The notes: generated by a model from the sequence alone, not told the origin. A DNA stretch of 64,000 bases from JABWAN01 sp041918175 (GCA_041918175.1 JAYRWE010000029.1:1-64000); one strand, 5' to 3'; shown: positions 1 through 9,015, counted from the first letter of the stretch. Made by a program: numbers and translations.

Positions 1-48
1 ACGCACGATCATCGTTTGCAAAAAATCTCGTTTGGAATGCTGGCTCAT
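1..48 (-). CDS. 5' end of an unidentified gene, cut by the window edge
   Basis: The minus strand opens an ATG at 48 preceded by a strong GGAGG ribosome binding site at 62-58, nine bases upstream. The frame reads MSQHSKRDFLQTMIVR and stays open to the edge. Sixteen residues are too few to assign a family. The gene would be divergent from the LpxH-like gene, with the 49-226 gap as the shared control region. The call rests on the ribosome binding site and the open frame only. Confidence 0.5.
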   Translation of the reverse strand, partial: MSQHSKRDFLQTMIVR

Positions 49-67
49 AACTTATGTCCTCCGGTTT

Positions 68-138
68 GGGGTAACATAAATTATGAGGCAACGACACATT
101 GCTCAAAATGCTTGGGTAACATTTATTTTGAGGCAATG
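68..138 (+). repeat. Two-copy direct repeat in the divergent upstream region
   Basis: Two copies of a roughly 24-base unit lie at about 68-92 and 114-138. Both read GGGTAACAT, three variable bases, then TTATGAGGCAA or TTTTGAGGCAA. Start-to-start spacing is about 46 bases. They sit between the left-edge partial gene and the LpxH-like gene. They could be duplicated operator half-sites or a small local duplication; the sequence does not decide. Confidence 0.45.
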
Positions 139-226
139 CGGCACGCAATCCAGCGGCAAGAGTGATCTTGCATGTTGGAACTCGAATCTTTACATTGGCG
201 ACGTTTTGAAACAACAAAAAGAGGCA

Positions 227-946
227 ATGGCAGCATACTACTTTTTCTCTGACGCTCATCTTGGCGCGCCACACATTCCGCAAGAAGCGGAGCGCACGCA
301 AAAAATTTTGGCTTTCCTTGAGCAGGTTAAATCCTCGGCCCAAGGATTATTCATTGTCGGCGATTTGTTTGATCATTGGTTTGAATATCGGCACGCGATT
401 CCGAATCATCATCTCAGTATTTTGGCCAAACTCTATGAGTTGCGGCATCACGGCGTGCTGATCGAGTATTTAGAAGGCAATCACGAATGGCTGGGCGATT
501 ATTTCACGAGAGAATTAGGCGTGCAGGTACATCGCGCAGGTATCAGCCGGGAGTTGTGCGGGTATAAATGTTTTATCACGCACGGCGACGGCGCGGCGCA
601 ACCTGACGTCGGCTATCGCATGCTCAAGCGTGTGATCAAGCATCCCATGAATATTTTCCTATATCGCTTGCTCACGCCGGATTGGGGAATTCCATTGGCG
701 CGCTACATGTCGCAAACGAGCCATAATGCGCAGGAGCACGTCGAAAAATGGGGTGAGGAGTATCGCGCATATGCTGCGAGCAAGCTTGCCGAAGGTTATG
801 ACCTCGTGCTCATGGGGCACACGCATCGCCCCAAACAAGAGCAACTTGCCGGAAAAACTTTCATCAACCTCGGCGATTGGATGACGCACTTCACGTATTG
901 CCGCCTCGATGAACATGGGCCGCGGCTGGAAAAATGGCTTGATTAA
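227..946 (+). CDS. lpxH: UDP-2,3-diacylglucosamine diphosphatase-like metallophosphoesterase
   Basis: This 239-residue calcineurin-fold protein has the full metal-binding set: DAH at residues 9-11, GDLFD near 45-49, GNHE near 84-87, HGD near 118 and GHTH near 197-200. Length and motif order fit the LpxH family, which cleaves UDP-diacylglucosamine to lipid X in lipid A synthesis on the inner face of the membrane. I chose the ATG at 227, after an AAAAAGAGG ribosome binding site, because the longer frame adds 48 residues with no family resemblance. GNHE in place of the classical GNRD means another phosphodiesterase activity remains possible. PBP1A follows 60 bases downstream, a plausible envelope pair. 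Confidence 0.75.
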   Translation: MAAYYFFSDAHLGAPHIPQEAERTQKILAFLEQVKSSAQGLFIVGDLFDHWFEYRHAIPNHHLSILAKLYELRHHGVLIEYLEGNHEWLGDYFTRELGVQVHRAGISRELCGYKCFITHGDGAAQPDVGYRMLKRVIKHPMNIFLYRLLTPDWGIPLARYMSQTSHNAQEHVEKWGEEYRAYAASKLAEGYDLVLMGHTHRPKQEQLAGKTFINLGDWMTHFTYCRLDEHGPRLEKWLD

Positions 947-1006
947 GCTGCGCCAGCATTTGCCAAAGTCACCCGGCAAAGGTTTTTATTTTAAGCAGGA
1001 AAGAAA

Positions 1007-3166
1007 ATGAATCTCTCTTCATCTTCTCGTGTACTCTCCCAAACTGCGATGATTATCGGAAGCATTGTCGGGCTTGTCATCCTGGGGCTTGGCATTTTCG
1101 TGCTCATTTTGAGCCAAGACTTGCCTGATCCCGCGCAGTTGGAACGATATCAACCCAAGTTGGTTTCGAAGGTGTACTCTGCCGACGGCAAGTTGATCAA
1201 AGAGTTTTTTGAAGAGCGGCGTTCGTATATAACTTTGGATCAAGTGCCCGAGCATATGATCCAAGCGCTGCTGGCCACGGAAGATCGGCGTTTTTATGAG
1301 CATTGGGGCGTGAATATTATGCGAGTGGCGCAAGCCATCGTGGTTGACGTCGCGGCCATGGAAAAAAGACAGGGTGCGAGCACGATTACGCAACAGCTTT
1401 CGCGTTTGCTCTATCTCTCCGCGGAAAAAACCGTCACACGCAAGATTAAAGAAATTCTCACTGCGGTGCAAATCGAGCGCACTTATACCAAGCCCGAAAT
1501 TCTTGAGATGTATTTGAACCATGTTTATCTCGGGCATGGCGCGCACGGCGTGCAACTCGCAGCCGAGCGCTACTATGGCAAAGCCGTGAGCGCGCTTGAC
1601 GTGCAGCAAGCTGCAATGCTCATTGCCATCGTGCAACGTCCCGAATCGCTTTCGCCGATTCGCAACCCGCAAGCCTGCAAGGCGCGCCGCAATCTCGTGC
1701 TGCGCAACATGTACACAACCGGCGCGCTGAGTGAAGAAGACCTGGAGCATTATGCGGCCATGGATTTGGGCGTGCAAAAAACTTTGCCCAACGAATATTA
1801 TGGCATCGCACCCTATTTCACGGAGCACGTGCGGCAATTGCTATGGGATAAATATGGCCGCGATATTTTAACCCAGGGCCTCTCGATTTATACCACGATT
1901 GACACACGTCTGCAGTTTCTCGCCGAACAAGCCGTAGCCGAGCAGCTTCAAAAAATTCAAGTGCAATACAACAAGCGCATTATTGGCAAGCGCGAGCATC
2001 TCCAAATCATCACGCAAGCCATGCTCGATTCGCTTGGCATGAACATGCGGCAAGTGCTGCTCGACTCCGCAACGATCCACGGCCTGTTGAGCCGCGAGCG
2101 TCCGGTGCAAGCCGCGCTTGTGTGTGTTGATCCCAAAACCGGCTATGTGCGCGCGCTCGTGGGCGGCCGCAATTTTGAAGAGAACAAATACAATCGCGTG
2201 CTCCAAGCCAAGCGTCAACCCGGCTCTGCATTCAAACCGTTTGCCTATACAACCGTGATTGACAACGGCTACTCTCCCACGCAGGAGGTTTGGAATCAAC
2301 CCGTGGTGGTGCATCAAGCCGACGGCACGGAATGGCGTCCGCATAATTATGACAACTCGATTGGCGGCAAGGTCACGTTGCGCGAAGCATTGTTTCGCTC
2401 GCTGAATTTGCCCACTGTGCGCGTGGTGCAAGAGCTAACGAAACCCGCGCAGGTTGTAGCGTATGCCAAAAACATGGGCATCACCACGGAGTTGCTGCCG
2501 TATGAGGCCGTTGCCGCGTTGGGCGCGGGTGAAGTCATCCCGCTGGAAATTACTTCGGCCTATTCCGCTTATGCCAATCAAGGCGTGCTCATGACGCCGA
2601 TGTTCATCACACGCATTGAAGATCGCGACGGAAATGTGTTGGAAGAAAATCTTCCGCGCGGCAAAGAAGTGTTGAGCAAAGCGACGGCCTTCATCATGAC
2701 GCACATGTTGCGCTCGGTGATGGATAATCCGCGCGGCACGGCCGCGGGCGCGCGGAGCCGGTATAATTTTTATCGTCCGGCTGGGGGGAAAACCGGCACG
2801 ACCAATACGTACCGCGATGCATGGTTTATCGGTTTTACGCCGCAATTGGCAACGGGCGTGTGGACCGGCTTTGATCGGCAAGACATGAATTTTGAGCGCG
2901 GCACCGGCGCGGTGATCGCATTGCCGATTTGGGCGCCGTTCATGCGCGCCGCGCACGACACGCTGCGACTCCCCGTGGAAGAATTTGAGCAGCCCGATAA
3001 TGTCGTGCAGGTGCAAATCTGCAAAGACTCCCAGCGCCTTGCAAATGACGAGTGCCCCATCATCGTACAGGAAGTTTTCAAAAAAGACTCCGCGCCCACA
3101 GGACGTTGCCAACTGCATCGCGGGCGCGAGAATCGTCATAGCTCGCGCACGGCGAGGCGATCATAG
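1007..3166 (+). CDS. mrcA: Penicillin-binding protein 1A, bifunctional transglycosylase/transpeptidase
   Basis: The 719-residue product polymerises lipid II and cross-links peptidoglycan in the periplasm. A signal-anchor helix spans about residues 15-37. The GT51 domain carries EDRRFYEHWG near 92-101 with the catalytic glutamate, then GASTITQQLSR. The transpeptidase domain has SAFK near 406-409 (active-site serine), SLN near 464 and KTGTT near 594. The start has an AGGAAAG ribosome binding site eight bases ahead. The tail after the transpeptidase domain is short and basic. All catalytic motifs are intact and the length suits class A enzymes. Confidence 0.93.
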   Translation: MNLSSSSRVLSQTAMIIGSIVGLVILGLGIFVLILSQDLPDPAQLERYQPKLVSKVYSADGKLIKEFFEERRSYITLDQVPEHMIQALLATEDRRFYEHWGVNIMRVAQAIVVDVAAMEKRQGASTITQQLSRLLYLSAEKTVTRKIKEILTAVQIERTYTKPEILEMYLNHVYLGHGAHGVQLAAERYYGKAVSALDVQQAAMLIAIVQRPESLSPIRNPQACKARRNLVLRNMYTTGALSEEDLEHYAAMDLGVQKTLPNEYYGIAPYFTEHVRQLLWDKYGRDILTQGLSIYTTIDTRLQFLAEQAVAEQLQKIQVQYNKRIIGKREHLQIITQAMLDSLGMNMRQVLLDSATIHGLLSRERPVQAALVCVDPKTGYVRALVGGRNFEENKYNRVLQAKRQPGSAFKPFAYTTVIDNGYSPTQEVWNQPVVVHQADGTEWRPHNYDNSIGGKVTLREALFRSLNLPTVRVVQELTKPAQVVAYAKNMGITTELLPYEAVAALGAGEVIPLEITSAYSAYANQGVLMTPMFITRIEDRDGNVLEENLPRGKEVLSKATAFIMTHMLRSVMDNPRGTAAGARSRYNFYRPAGGKTGTTNTYRDAWFIGFTPQLATGVWTGFDRQDMNFERGTGAVIALPIWAPFMRAAHDTLRLPVEEFEQPDNVVQVQICKDSQRLANDECPIIVQEVFKKDSAPTGRCQLHRGRENRHSSRTARRS

Positions 3167-3436
3167 TCTAGACAAGTTTTTAGATAACCTGAAAGAGGGA
3201 AAGGTGGGAGGTTTGCTGTAAGCAGATTCCACAAATATAGCGGAAAAGCATCGAAGGTTTGTCGGCAATATTCGTAAAAGCCGCTTAGAAAAATCATTGC
3301 TGCAAAAGCTCAGAGCATACTTTTAATGCATAAAGGGAGCATCTCTTGCTTGGATGAAGTTCTCTCACTCAGCGGAGTTGATTGCGATGCGGAGAAGAAG
3401 AAGCCAGCAGTGCGTGCTCGTGTTTGATCGTCGTGT
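3167..3436. other. Convergent intergenic gap, no gene recognised
   Basis: This 270-base stretch lies between the convergent PBP1A and allantoicase genes. I see only very short open frames without convincing ribosome binding sites or family resemblance, no RNA gene, and none of the repeat families found elsewhere in the window. Confidence 0.5.
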
Positions 3437-4447
3437 CTAAGCCAGCGTTCCCCACACCCGCAATCGACTCACCCCGCCATCCGGGAAAATATTTAAGCGT
3501 ACATGCGTGAAAGGCCCGCGAGCTTGTAGCTCATCCTCAAAAAAATGCTCGGCATGCGCTTGCAGCTTTGTGCGCGGCAAAATTTCCTGCCAGGCAATCT
3601 CCGGCTTGCTCAATTCATCGCCCGTGCTCGCGTGGTGATAACAACCTTCGAGCGAGCATGTGTCGGGATAATTCCCCTTGAAATGATTTGTATCCACACA
3701 CACGCGCTTGATCGCACCGGCACGCCCGAGTTGGAGAATAATCCAATCATAACCCGGACCGCGACGCCGTTTCGTTTCCCAACCGTCGCCCATGTTGGTG
3801 GAACGACCCGGCATAATCAGATTCTCCATCGCGCTGAAGAACATGTCGCTGCATGCGAGCGGCAAACCGGCATTCTCCACCGCAACGAGATCGAGCAGCT
3901 CTTCTTTTTTGAAGCGTGACCAATCTGGCTTTGCTTCACCATACACGCGCAAACGCGCCACGCCGCCGTCAGGAAAAATGTTCAAACGAATGTGCGTCCA
4001 ACGGTGCTCACTCGCCACGGCAAAGAGATTTTGCGACCCCGGCTTGAGCGGCGACTTATGCAGAATTGTTTGCCAATGACTCGCGGTGAGCGAATCCATG
4101 TTTGCATCATAAGCAGCGTTGCAAGCCTCGAGCGAAGCATACGGCGGGTGATTGCCGAGAAAATGATTCGTGTCAATATCAACGCCTTTAATCACGCCGG
4201 GAATGCCGAGCTTGATGATGCAATAATCATAACCCGGCACACGCTTGCGCCGCGACTCCCAGCCATCCATCCATTTGCCGAACTCCGTGTATTTGTCGGG
4301 AATGAAAACCCCGCGTCCGGGCTTGAGCAAATTTTCTTTCGGCGCGAAAAATTCATCGTTCGCAAAAAGCGCCTTGCCGCCCATGCGCTCCGCGGCGAGA
4401 TCGATGAGACCGGCAAATGCGGCAACAGGATTGTTCGTCGATGACAT
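3437..4447 (-). CDS. alc: Allantoicase
   Basis: Allantoicase hydrolyses allantoate to ureidoglycolate and urea in purine breakdown. The 336-residue protein shows the family's internal duplication: both halves contain a DTNHF segment (near residues 89 and 255) and a HxRLNIFPDGGV(A/S)RLRV block (near 153-165 and 318-330). An AAAGGAG ribosome binding site precedes the ATG at 4447. Allantoinase, the preceding pathway step, lies upstream on the same strand with only an Rpn-type nuclease gene between, so the two were probably one operon. No urate oxidase or ureidoglycolate gene is in the window. Confidence 0.92.
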   Translation of the reverse strand: MSSTNNPVAAFAGLIDLAAERMGGKALFANDEFFAPKENLLKPGRGVFIPDKYTEFGKWMDGWESRRKRVPGYDYCIIKLGIPGVIKGVDIDTNHFLGNHPPYASLEACNAAYDANMDSLTASHWQTILHKSPLKPGSQNLFAVASEHRWTHIRLNIFPDGGVARLRVYGEAKPDWSRFKKEELLDLVAVENAGLPLACSDMFFSAMENLIMPGRSTNMGDGWETKRRRGPGYDWIILQLGRAGAIKRVCVDTNHFKGNYPDTCSLEGCYHHASTGDELSKPEIAWQEILPRTKLQAHAEHFFEDELQARGPFTHVRLNIFPDGGVSRLRVWGTLA

Positions 4448-4456
4448 GCTGCTCCT

Positions 4457-5293
4457 TTAGAGTTGTTCAACATCCGCCAATGGCAAGCCTGTGACTTTGG
4501 CGATCAATTCGGTTTTCAAGTTTTCTCTTTTCATGGCAAGAGCGATGTCGCGTGCTTTGTTTTGTTCGCCGATCTTTTCGCCCAATTCATACGCGCCGTC
4601 AATTCTGCCGCGTTCATCTAACATGACAATGACGCTCGCTTCGTAGGCCTCCAGCTCTTTCGTTGTCATGCCCGCGCGATTCGCAAGATCGAAAGCTTTG
4701 CGAAACGTCGGCTCATTCAGCTTTTCCGGGATCGTTTCAGAATCGCTCGCGTGCTTGATGAAATAAACCCATTTTTCGATGAGGCTTTCCAACTCCGCCT
4801 CGGTGCGCGTGAACTTGGGAAGTTCGATAAAGTAATAACGAATCTCCTCGAGATAGCAATTGCCCGTGATGGACTCGCGAATCTCATGGCAGGAAAGATA
4901 GTGCGCGAAATCATCGAAAAGCGTGAAGTCGAGAATGTTGATCGAAATCACTTGATTGAGCTTGGGGTAAGGCTCGCCTTTGAGCAGTTGGTTCGCGTAC
5001 GCTTTGCTCGCGTTATAGATGACGCGCTTCTCGAAGCCCGCGACGTAAGAAACCTGCATTTCGACAATAAAAGAAACGCCGCGTGCATCGAGGCATTTCA
5101 CGTCAAGAAAACTGTCGCGCAGGTATTTGGTCTTGGGCGCTTCGTACGGATCAAGCAAACTGACCTGCTTAATCGCATGCGCGTCATCCAAGTTCAGCAC
5201 GGCATTGAGGAAGCTGATTAAAACCTCTTTGGCTTGCTCATTGCCAAAGATGCGTTTGAACGTGAAGTCTGTGCGTGGGTCTGCAAATCGCAT
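4457..5293 (-). CDS. Rpn family PD-(D/E)XK nuclease / putative transposase
   Basis: The 278-residue protein matches the PDDEXK_2 (Rpn) family, whose characterised members are DNA nucleases linked to RecA-independent recombination and phage defence. It opens with the family-typical phrase DPRTDFTFKRIFGNE. The catalytic core is visible as FLDVKC, about ten residues, then IVEMQV (D...E-x-Q, near residues 58-75). The tail has the family's variable degenerate end (LIAKVTGLPLADVEQL). I chose the ATG at 5293 because GAGGAGGT lies seven bases upstream. It sits between two allantoin genes, which suggests insertion into that operon. Confidence 0.85.
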   Translation of the reverse strand: MRFADPRTDFTFKRIFGNEQAKEVLISFLNAVLNLDDAHAIKQVSLLDPYEAPKTKYLRDSFLDVKCLDARGVSFIVEMQVSYVAGFEKRVIYNASKAYANQLLKGEPYPKLNQVISINILDFTLFDDFAHYLSCHEIRESITGNCYLEEIRYYFIELPKFTRTEAELESLIEKWVYFIKHASDSETIPEKLNEPTFRKAFDLANRAGMTTKELEAYEASVIVMLDERGRIDGAYELGEKIGEQNKARDIALAMKRENLKTELIAKVTGLPLADVEQL

Positions 5294-5363
5294 GGGAGTT
5301 ACCTCCTCGTGATTTCTATAGCTATGATTGATTGAGACAAAGCAATTCTTCTGTGAATCGACA

Positions 5364-6851
5364 TTACGAAGCTTGCGCGTCAAAACGTACTAAAATCTTT
5401 CCGCTTGGTTTCGCAATAAAACTTCCCTGCTCATAAATTTTTTCCCCGCGCAAAAATGTTTTCTCGACCACGCCGAGCAACTCGCGGCCCACATACGGCG
5501 TGAGTTTGTGGCGATGATGAATCATACTCGCTGTGAGCGTAAATGAAGCTTCCGGGTTCCAAACAACGAAGTCGGCAGCATAACCCGGCGAGATTGCGCC
5601 TTTCTGGTTTTGCAAGCCAACGAGCGCTGCCGGACGACGGCAGAGCCATTCACTCAAATCAATCAAACCGAAGCCGCGCTCTCGTGCCGCGGTCCACATC
5701 ACCGGCAACGTGAATTGCAACGAAGCAATTCCGCCCCATGCGCGCATGAAATCGCCATTCTCAAGCTGCTTCATCTCGGGCGGGCACGGCGAATGATCGC
5801 TCGCGATAAAATCAATCACACCCTCGCGCAGCGCTTGCCATAGCCGCTCGCGATTCTCACGCTCTCGTATCGGCGGTGCGCATTTGAAGCGCGTGTCGCC
5901 CTCGGCAATCTCTTCCGCGGAGAAAAAAAGATAGTGCGGACACGTTTCGACCGTGATGGGCAAGCCTTTCGCGCGCGCTTGCTGCAACATGGGAATGGCT
6001 TCAGCAGAAGAAAGATGCACAATGTGGACGCGGCAACGATACTCCTCGCATAACTGAATTATCAGCGCGATAGCTTCAAGCTCCCATGCGTGCGGCCGCG
6101 AAGCGAGATAAGTTTGATAACTGCGCGGAGAGGCTATATGAGCATGCATTGGCGTTGGGCCATGTGATCTTGCACGAAGTATTCCCCCCTTGAGGGGGGG
6201 TAGGGGGGTGTTCTCGAAGGCATTCATCAGCTTCATTTCTTCATGATAATGTGCAACACCCCCCTGGCCCCCCTCAAGGGGGGAATTGTTTTGCTCAGCA
6301 TGCACGAGCAGCGACAAGCCCTGCTGCGCAATCAAAGGCATCGCCGCGCGCAAATCAGCCTCCGTCGTATTGGGAAAATCCTCAATGCCGGAATGCGTCA
6401 GAAAAGTTTTCACACCGAGCACACCCGCTTGTATCAAAGCCGCAAGCTCGTTGTGATTACCGGGCACCAGCCCGGTGTACATGCCGCAATCGACCCAAAG
6501 CTTTTCACTTGCGGCTTTGCGTTTTTCTTGCAATGCTGCAATCGTAGTCGTAACCGGCGTGCTGTTGAGCGGCATATCAACGAGCGTCGTCACACCGCCC
6601 GCGGCCGCAGCGCGCGTTCCGGTTTCAAAGCCTTCCCATTCCGTGCGACCCGGTTCGTTGAGATGCACATGCGCATCGATCACGCCCGGCATGATGACCC
6701 GTTCGCCGACGTCTTCGAGCGGATGAGAATCGGTGTTTGACTCGTGCGCCATCACACGCGCAATGACGCCGTCTTTAATATGAAGCATGGCAGCGCGCAC
6801 TCCCCCGGAGGTCACTACGCGACGACTGCGCAGATAAAATTCGTTCGGCAT
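5364..6851 (-). CDS. allB: Allantoinase with an in-frame repeat insertion
   Basis: Allantoinase opens the allantoin ring to allantoate. The amidohydrolase metal site is complete: DAHVHLNEPG, the carboxylated lysine in GVKTFLTHSG, LVHAE, HIVHLS and the late DHSPC. The protein is about 495 residues from the ATG at 6851, longer than the usual ~450. The excess is a segment near residues 188-224 encoded by an inverted pair of GC-run repeats, with flanks that also look non-family. It interrupts the family between VHAE and the SYQTYLASRP helix, a surface loop, so activity may survive. The start lies 47 bases from the divergent DUF1801 gene; a longer frame to 6932 would overlap that gene. Confidence 0.9.
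   Translation of the reverse strand: MPNEFYLRSRRVVTSGGVRAAMLHIKDGVIARVMAHESNTDSHPLEDVGERVIMPGVIDAHVHLNEPGRTEWEGFETGTRAAAAGGVTTLVDMPLNSTPVTTTIAALQEKRKAASEKLWVDCGMYTGLVPGNHNELAALIQAGVLGVKTFLTHSGIEDFPNTTEADLRAAMPLIAQQGLSLLVHAEQNNSPLEGGQGGVAHYHEEMKLMNAFENTPLPPLKGGILRARSHGPTPMHAHIASPRSYQTYLASRPHAWELEAIALIIQLCEEYRCRVHIVHLSSAEAIPMLQQARAKGLPITVETCPHYLFFSAEEIAEGDTRFKCAPPIRERENRERLWQALREGVIDFIASDHSPCPPEMKQLENGDFMRAWGGIASLQFTLPVMWTAARERGFGLIDLSEWLCRRPAALVGLQNQKGAISPGYAADFVVWNPEASFTLTASMIHHRHKLTPYVGRELLGVVEKTFLRGEKIYEQGSFIAKPSGKILVRFDAQAS
6181..6286. repeat. Inverted pair of GC-run palindromic repeats inside allB
   Basis: One copy at 6181-6212 and an inverted copy at 6255-6286 each contain the near-palindrome CCCCCCTTGAGGGGGG followed by a second G run ending GTGTT. 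The arms are complementary over about 32 bases around a 42-base loop, so the transcript can form a very stable hairpin. Read in the allB frame they encode NSPLEGGQGGV and NTPLPPLKGGI with no stop. The same element recurs at 15,077-15,295 and 60,952-60,984. Confidence 0.9.
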
Positions 6852-6898
6852 AAAAACTCTCGCTGATATTTGAATAGAAGAAAAGGAGATTGCATACG

Positions 6899-7300
6899 AT
6901 GAGCACACGCACCAAGCCCGCAACGGCCTCACTCACACCCGAATACATTCTCGCGCGACACCCTGCCGCAATTCGGAGCCTCGCGAATCGATTGCGCAAA
7001 TTGCTTCGCACCGCAGCGCCCGAAGCGGTCGAAGTGCCATACCCCGGTTGGCACGCGATCGGCTATCGCCATCCCGCGTGCGGATATTTCTGCGGCCTTT
7101 TTCCATTCGATGATCACGTCAAGCTCGTGTTCGAATTTGGAATCTTGCTCGAAGACCCTTTCAACATATTGGAAGGAGAGGGCAAACAAGTGCGGCAAAT
7201 TACATTTCGCCGCGTGCGCGACATTCAAGCCGAACCAATCAACTTTTTCGTTGAACAAGCGCTGCGTTTGCGTGTGCGCAAGCCGAGGCAGCGTGCATAA
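6899..7300 (+). CDS. DUF1801 (YdhG-like) domain protein
   Basis: The 133-residue protein fits the DUF1801 fold. It has an N-terminal helical part with RSLANRLRKLLR and a core with VEVPYPGWHAIGY, YFCGLFPFDDHVKLVFEFG and the late GEGKQVRQITFR block. Members bind small ligands or remain uncharacterised, so no reaction is assigned. The AAAAGGAG at 6881-6888 suits the ATG at 6899 (ten bases) and not the TTG at 6890. It diverges from allB through a very short 47-base shared region. Confidence 0.8.
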   Translation: MSTRTKPATASLTPEYILARHPAAIRSLANRLRKLLRTAAPEAVEVPYPGWHAIGYRHPACGYFCGLFPFDDHVKLVFEFGILLEDPFNILEGEGKQVRQITFRRVRDIQAEPINFFVEQALRLRVRKPRQRA

Positions 7301-7305
7301 CACAG

Positions 7306-7432
7306 CTTCTTTTTTTGTCTTGTCGCTGCGCGTTATTGCTTTTCATCTCCGCTTGTTTACCGAGGTGGCCTCTTCGAGCAGGCTGACTTCAAAGCGACGG
7401 CATCCCACTGCCGAGCGGATATTTTCAAAACA
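7306..7432 (+). repeat. Long interspersed repeat, family A copy 1
   Basis: About 125 bases match copies at 23,350, 39,170, 54,938 and 61,064. Shared landmarks are TGTCGCTGC, CGCTTGTTTACCGAGGTGG, CTGACTTCAAAGCGACGGC, ATCCC and a terminal ATTTTCAAA. It lies in the convergent gap between the DUF1801 gene and the MocR regulator. No conserved open frame or terminal inverted repeat is apparent. The remaining 160 bases of the gap show nothing I recognise. Confidence 0.85.
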
Positions 7433-7593
7433 AGTTGTGTCCATCGCCTTACGGAGTTCGAAGAGCATAGCCCGACATAAGCAGATTAAGATTTTTCCAC
7501 CAAACGCACGATTCACTTGAAGAACTTTTCGTGTGCTTCGCGTGTTTCGTGGGCAGAAAAGAATTTGGTGAAGTTGAATTATAGCACCTTTTT

Positions 7594-9015
7594 TCAAAGC
7601 ATCCGCGCCGCAATCTGGCCGAGCGTGATCATCGCGCGCTCGATGCGCTCCGTCCACGGATAGCCGCAATTCAAGCGAATGAAATTGCGATAGTCCCGCT
7701 TCGGCGAAAACAATGGGCCGGGCACCAGGCTGATATTTTTTTCAACCGCACGATGATACAATTCGAGCGAATCAATTGCCGCCGGCAATTCGACCCAAAG
7801 CAAGTGGCCGCCCATGGGCCGCGTCATTTTGGTGCCCTCGGGAAAATATTTACAAATCGCTTGCGACATACACTGCACCTGCAATTCATACGCTTTGCGC
7901 AAATGCCGCATGAAACGATCATAGCCGCCGTTGCGCAACATCTCTGCGATCGTCATTTGCGGCAAGGAGGCCGTTGAAATCGTGTTGGTCAATTTCAAGC
8001 GGCGCACCTGTGCGCTAAATTTCCCCGGCGCGGCCCAGCCCACGCGATAGCCGGGCGAAAGCGTTTTGGAAAAGGAAGAGCACGTGAGCACCATGCCGTG
8101 TTTGTCAAACGCTTTGCAAGGTTTGGGGCGACTCGGCCCAAAATGCAAATCGCCATACACCTCATCCTCCAGCAACGGCACGCCGCGACGATGCAGCATC
8201 TCCACCAAAGCTTTTTTGTTCGCCTCGGGCATACAGCCGCCGAGCGGATTGTGAAAATTTCCCACCACAAAACACGCCGCAATTTTTTCCCGCCTCAATG
8301 CGCTTTCCAAACCGTCCAAACTCATGCCTTCGCGTGGATGCGTTGGAATTTCGAGCGCCTTGAGATTCAAACTTTCCAAAATTTGCAAAAAGCCGAAGTA
8401 GGTTGGCGACTCGACAGCAATAGCATCGCCCGGCTTGGTCACTGCACGCAAACAGAGATTGAGCGCTTCCGTCGCGCCAAACGTGATGATAAAATCTTCG
8501 CTCGTCAATTGACACCCCCAATCCAAAGAGCGCCGCGCGATTTGATGCAGCAATTCATGATGGCCTTGCGGCGAGTCATACCGATTCGTGGCAGTAACGG
8601 AGCGCCGCGCAATCGTGCCGAGCAGACGATTCAGCTTTGCGCCCGGCAACAAATCCGGGCTGCCGCTGGCCGAACCGAGCGGCACGTTGTTCGGATCCAT
8701 TGCCGCTTCATGCACCTCCGCGGCGAGCAAACTGATATCGACTTTTGAAGCAGAGCGCGGCGGCCTGGAAATGCGCGGCTCCGGCGGCAACTCGCGCTGG
8801 CGCAAGCGCACGTAATAACCCGATTGCGGCTTGGCCTCCAGCACGCCGCGATCTTCGAGCATGGCATAGGCTTGCAGCACGGTCGATACGCTGACGCCAA
8901 GCTGTTCATTCAATCTGCGCACGGAAGGCACGCGCTCGCCCGGTCGCAGCGTGCCTTTTTCAATCATCGTGGTGATGCGTCCGGCGACGCGTTCATATAA
9001 ATGAGTCGAGGGCAT
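7594..9015 (-). CDS. MocR/PdxR-type transcription regulator (GntR helix-turn-helix plus aminotransferase fold)
   Basis: Residues 1-75 form a GntR winged helix (GTLRPGERVPSVRRLNEQLG, then SVSTVLQAYAMLEDRG). Residues 110-473 form a fold-type I aminotransferase domain with the PLP lysine in SSFSKTLSPGYRVGW. MocR proteins use PLP, sometimes with an amino compound, as effector rather than catalysing transamination. At 473 residues it is full length. It is divergent from an EamA exporter, a common arrangement in which the regulator controls the exporter, and the gap carries a direct repeat that could be its site. The effector is unknown. Confidence 0.92.
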   Translation of the reverse strand: MPSTHLYERVAGRITTMIEKGTLRPGERVPSVRRLNEQLGVSVSTVLQAYAMLEDRGVLEAKPQSGYYVRLRQRELPPEPRISRPPRSASKVDISLLAAEVHEAAMDPNNVPLGSASGSPDLLPGAKLNRLLGTIARRSVTATNRYDSPQGHHELLHQIARRSLDWGCQLTSEDFIITFGATEALNLCLRAVTKPGDAIAVESPTYFGFLQILESLNLKALEIPTHPREGMSLDGLESALRREKIAACFVVGNFHNPLGGCMPEANKKALVEMLHRRGVPLLEDEVYGDLHFGPSRPKPCKAFDKHGMVLTCSSFSKTLSPGYRVGWAAPGKFSAQVRRLKLTNTISTASLPQMTIAEMLRNGGYDRFMRHLRKAYELQVQCMSQAICKYFPEGTKMTRPMGGHLLWVELPAAIDSLELYHRAVEKNISLVPGPLFSPKRDYRNFIRLNCGYPWTERIERAMITLGQIAARML

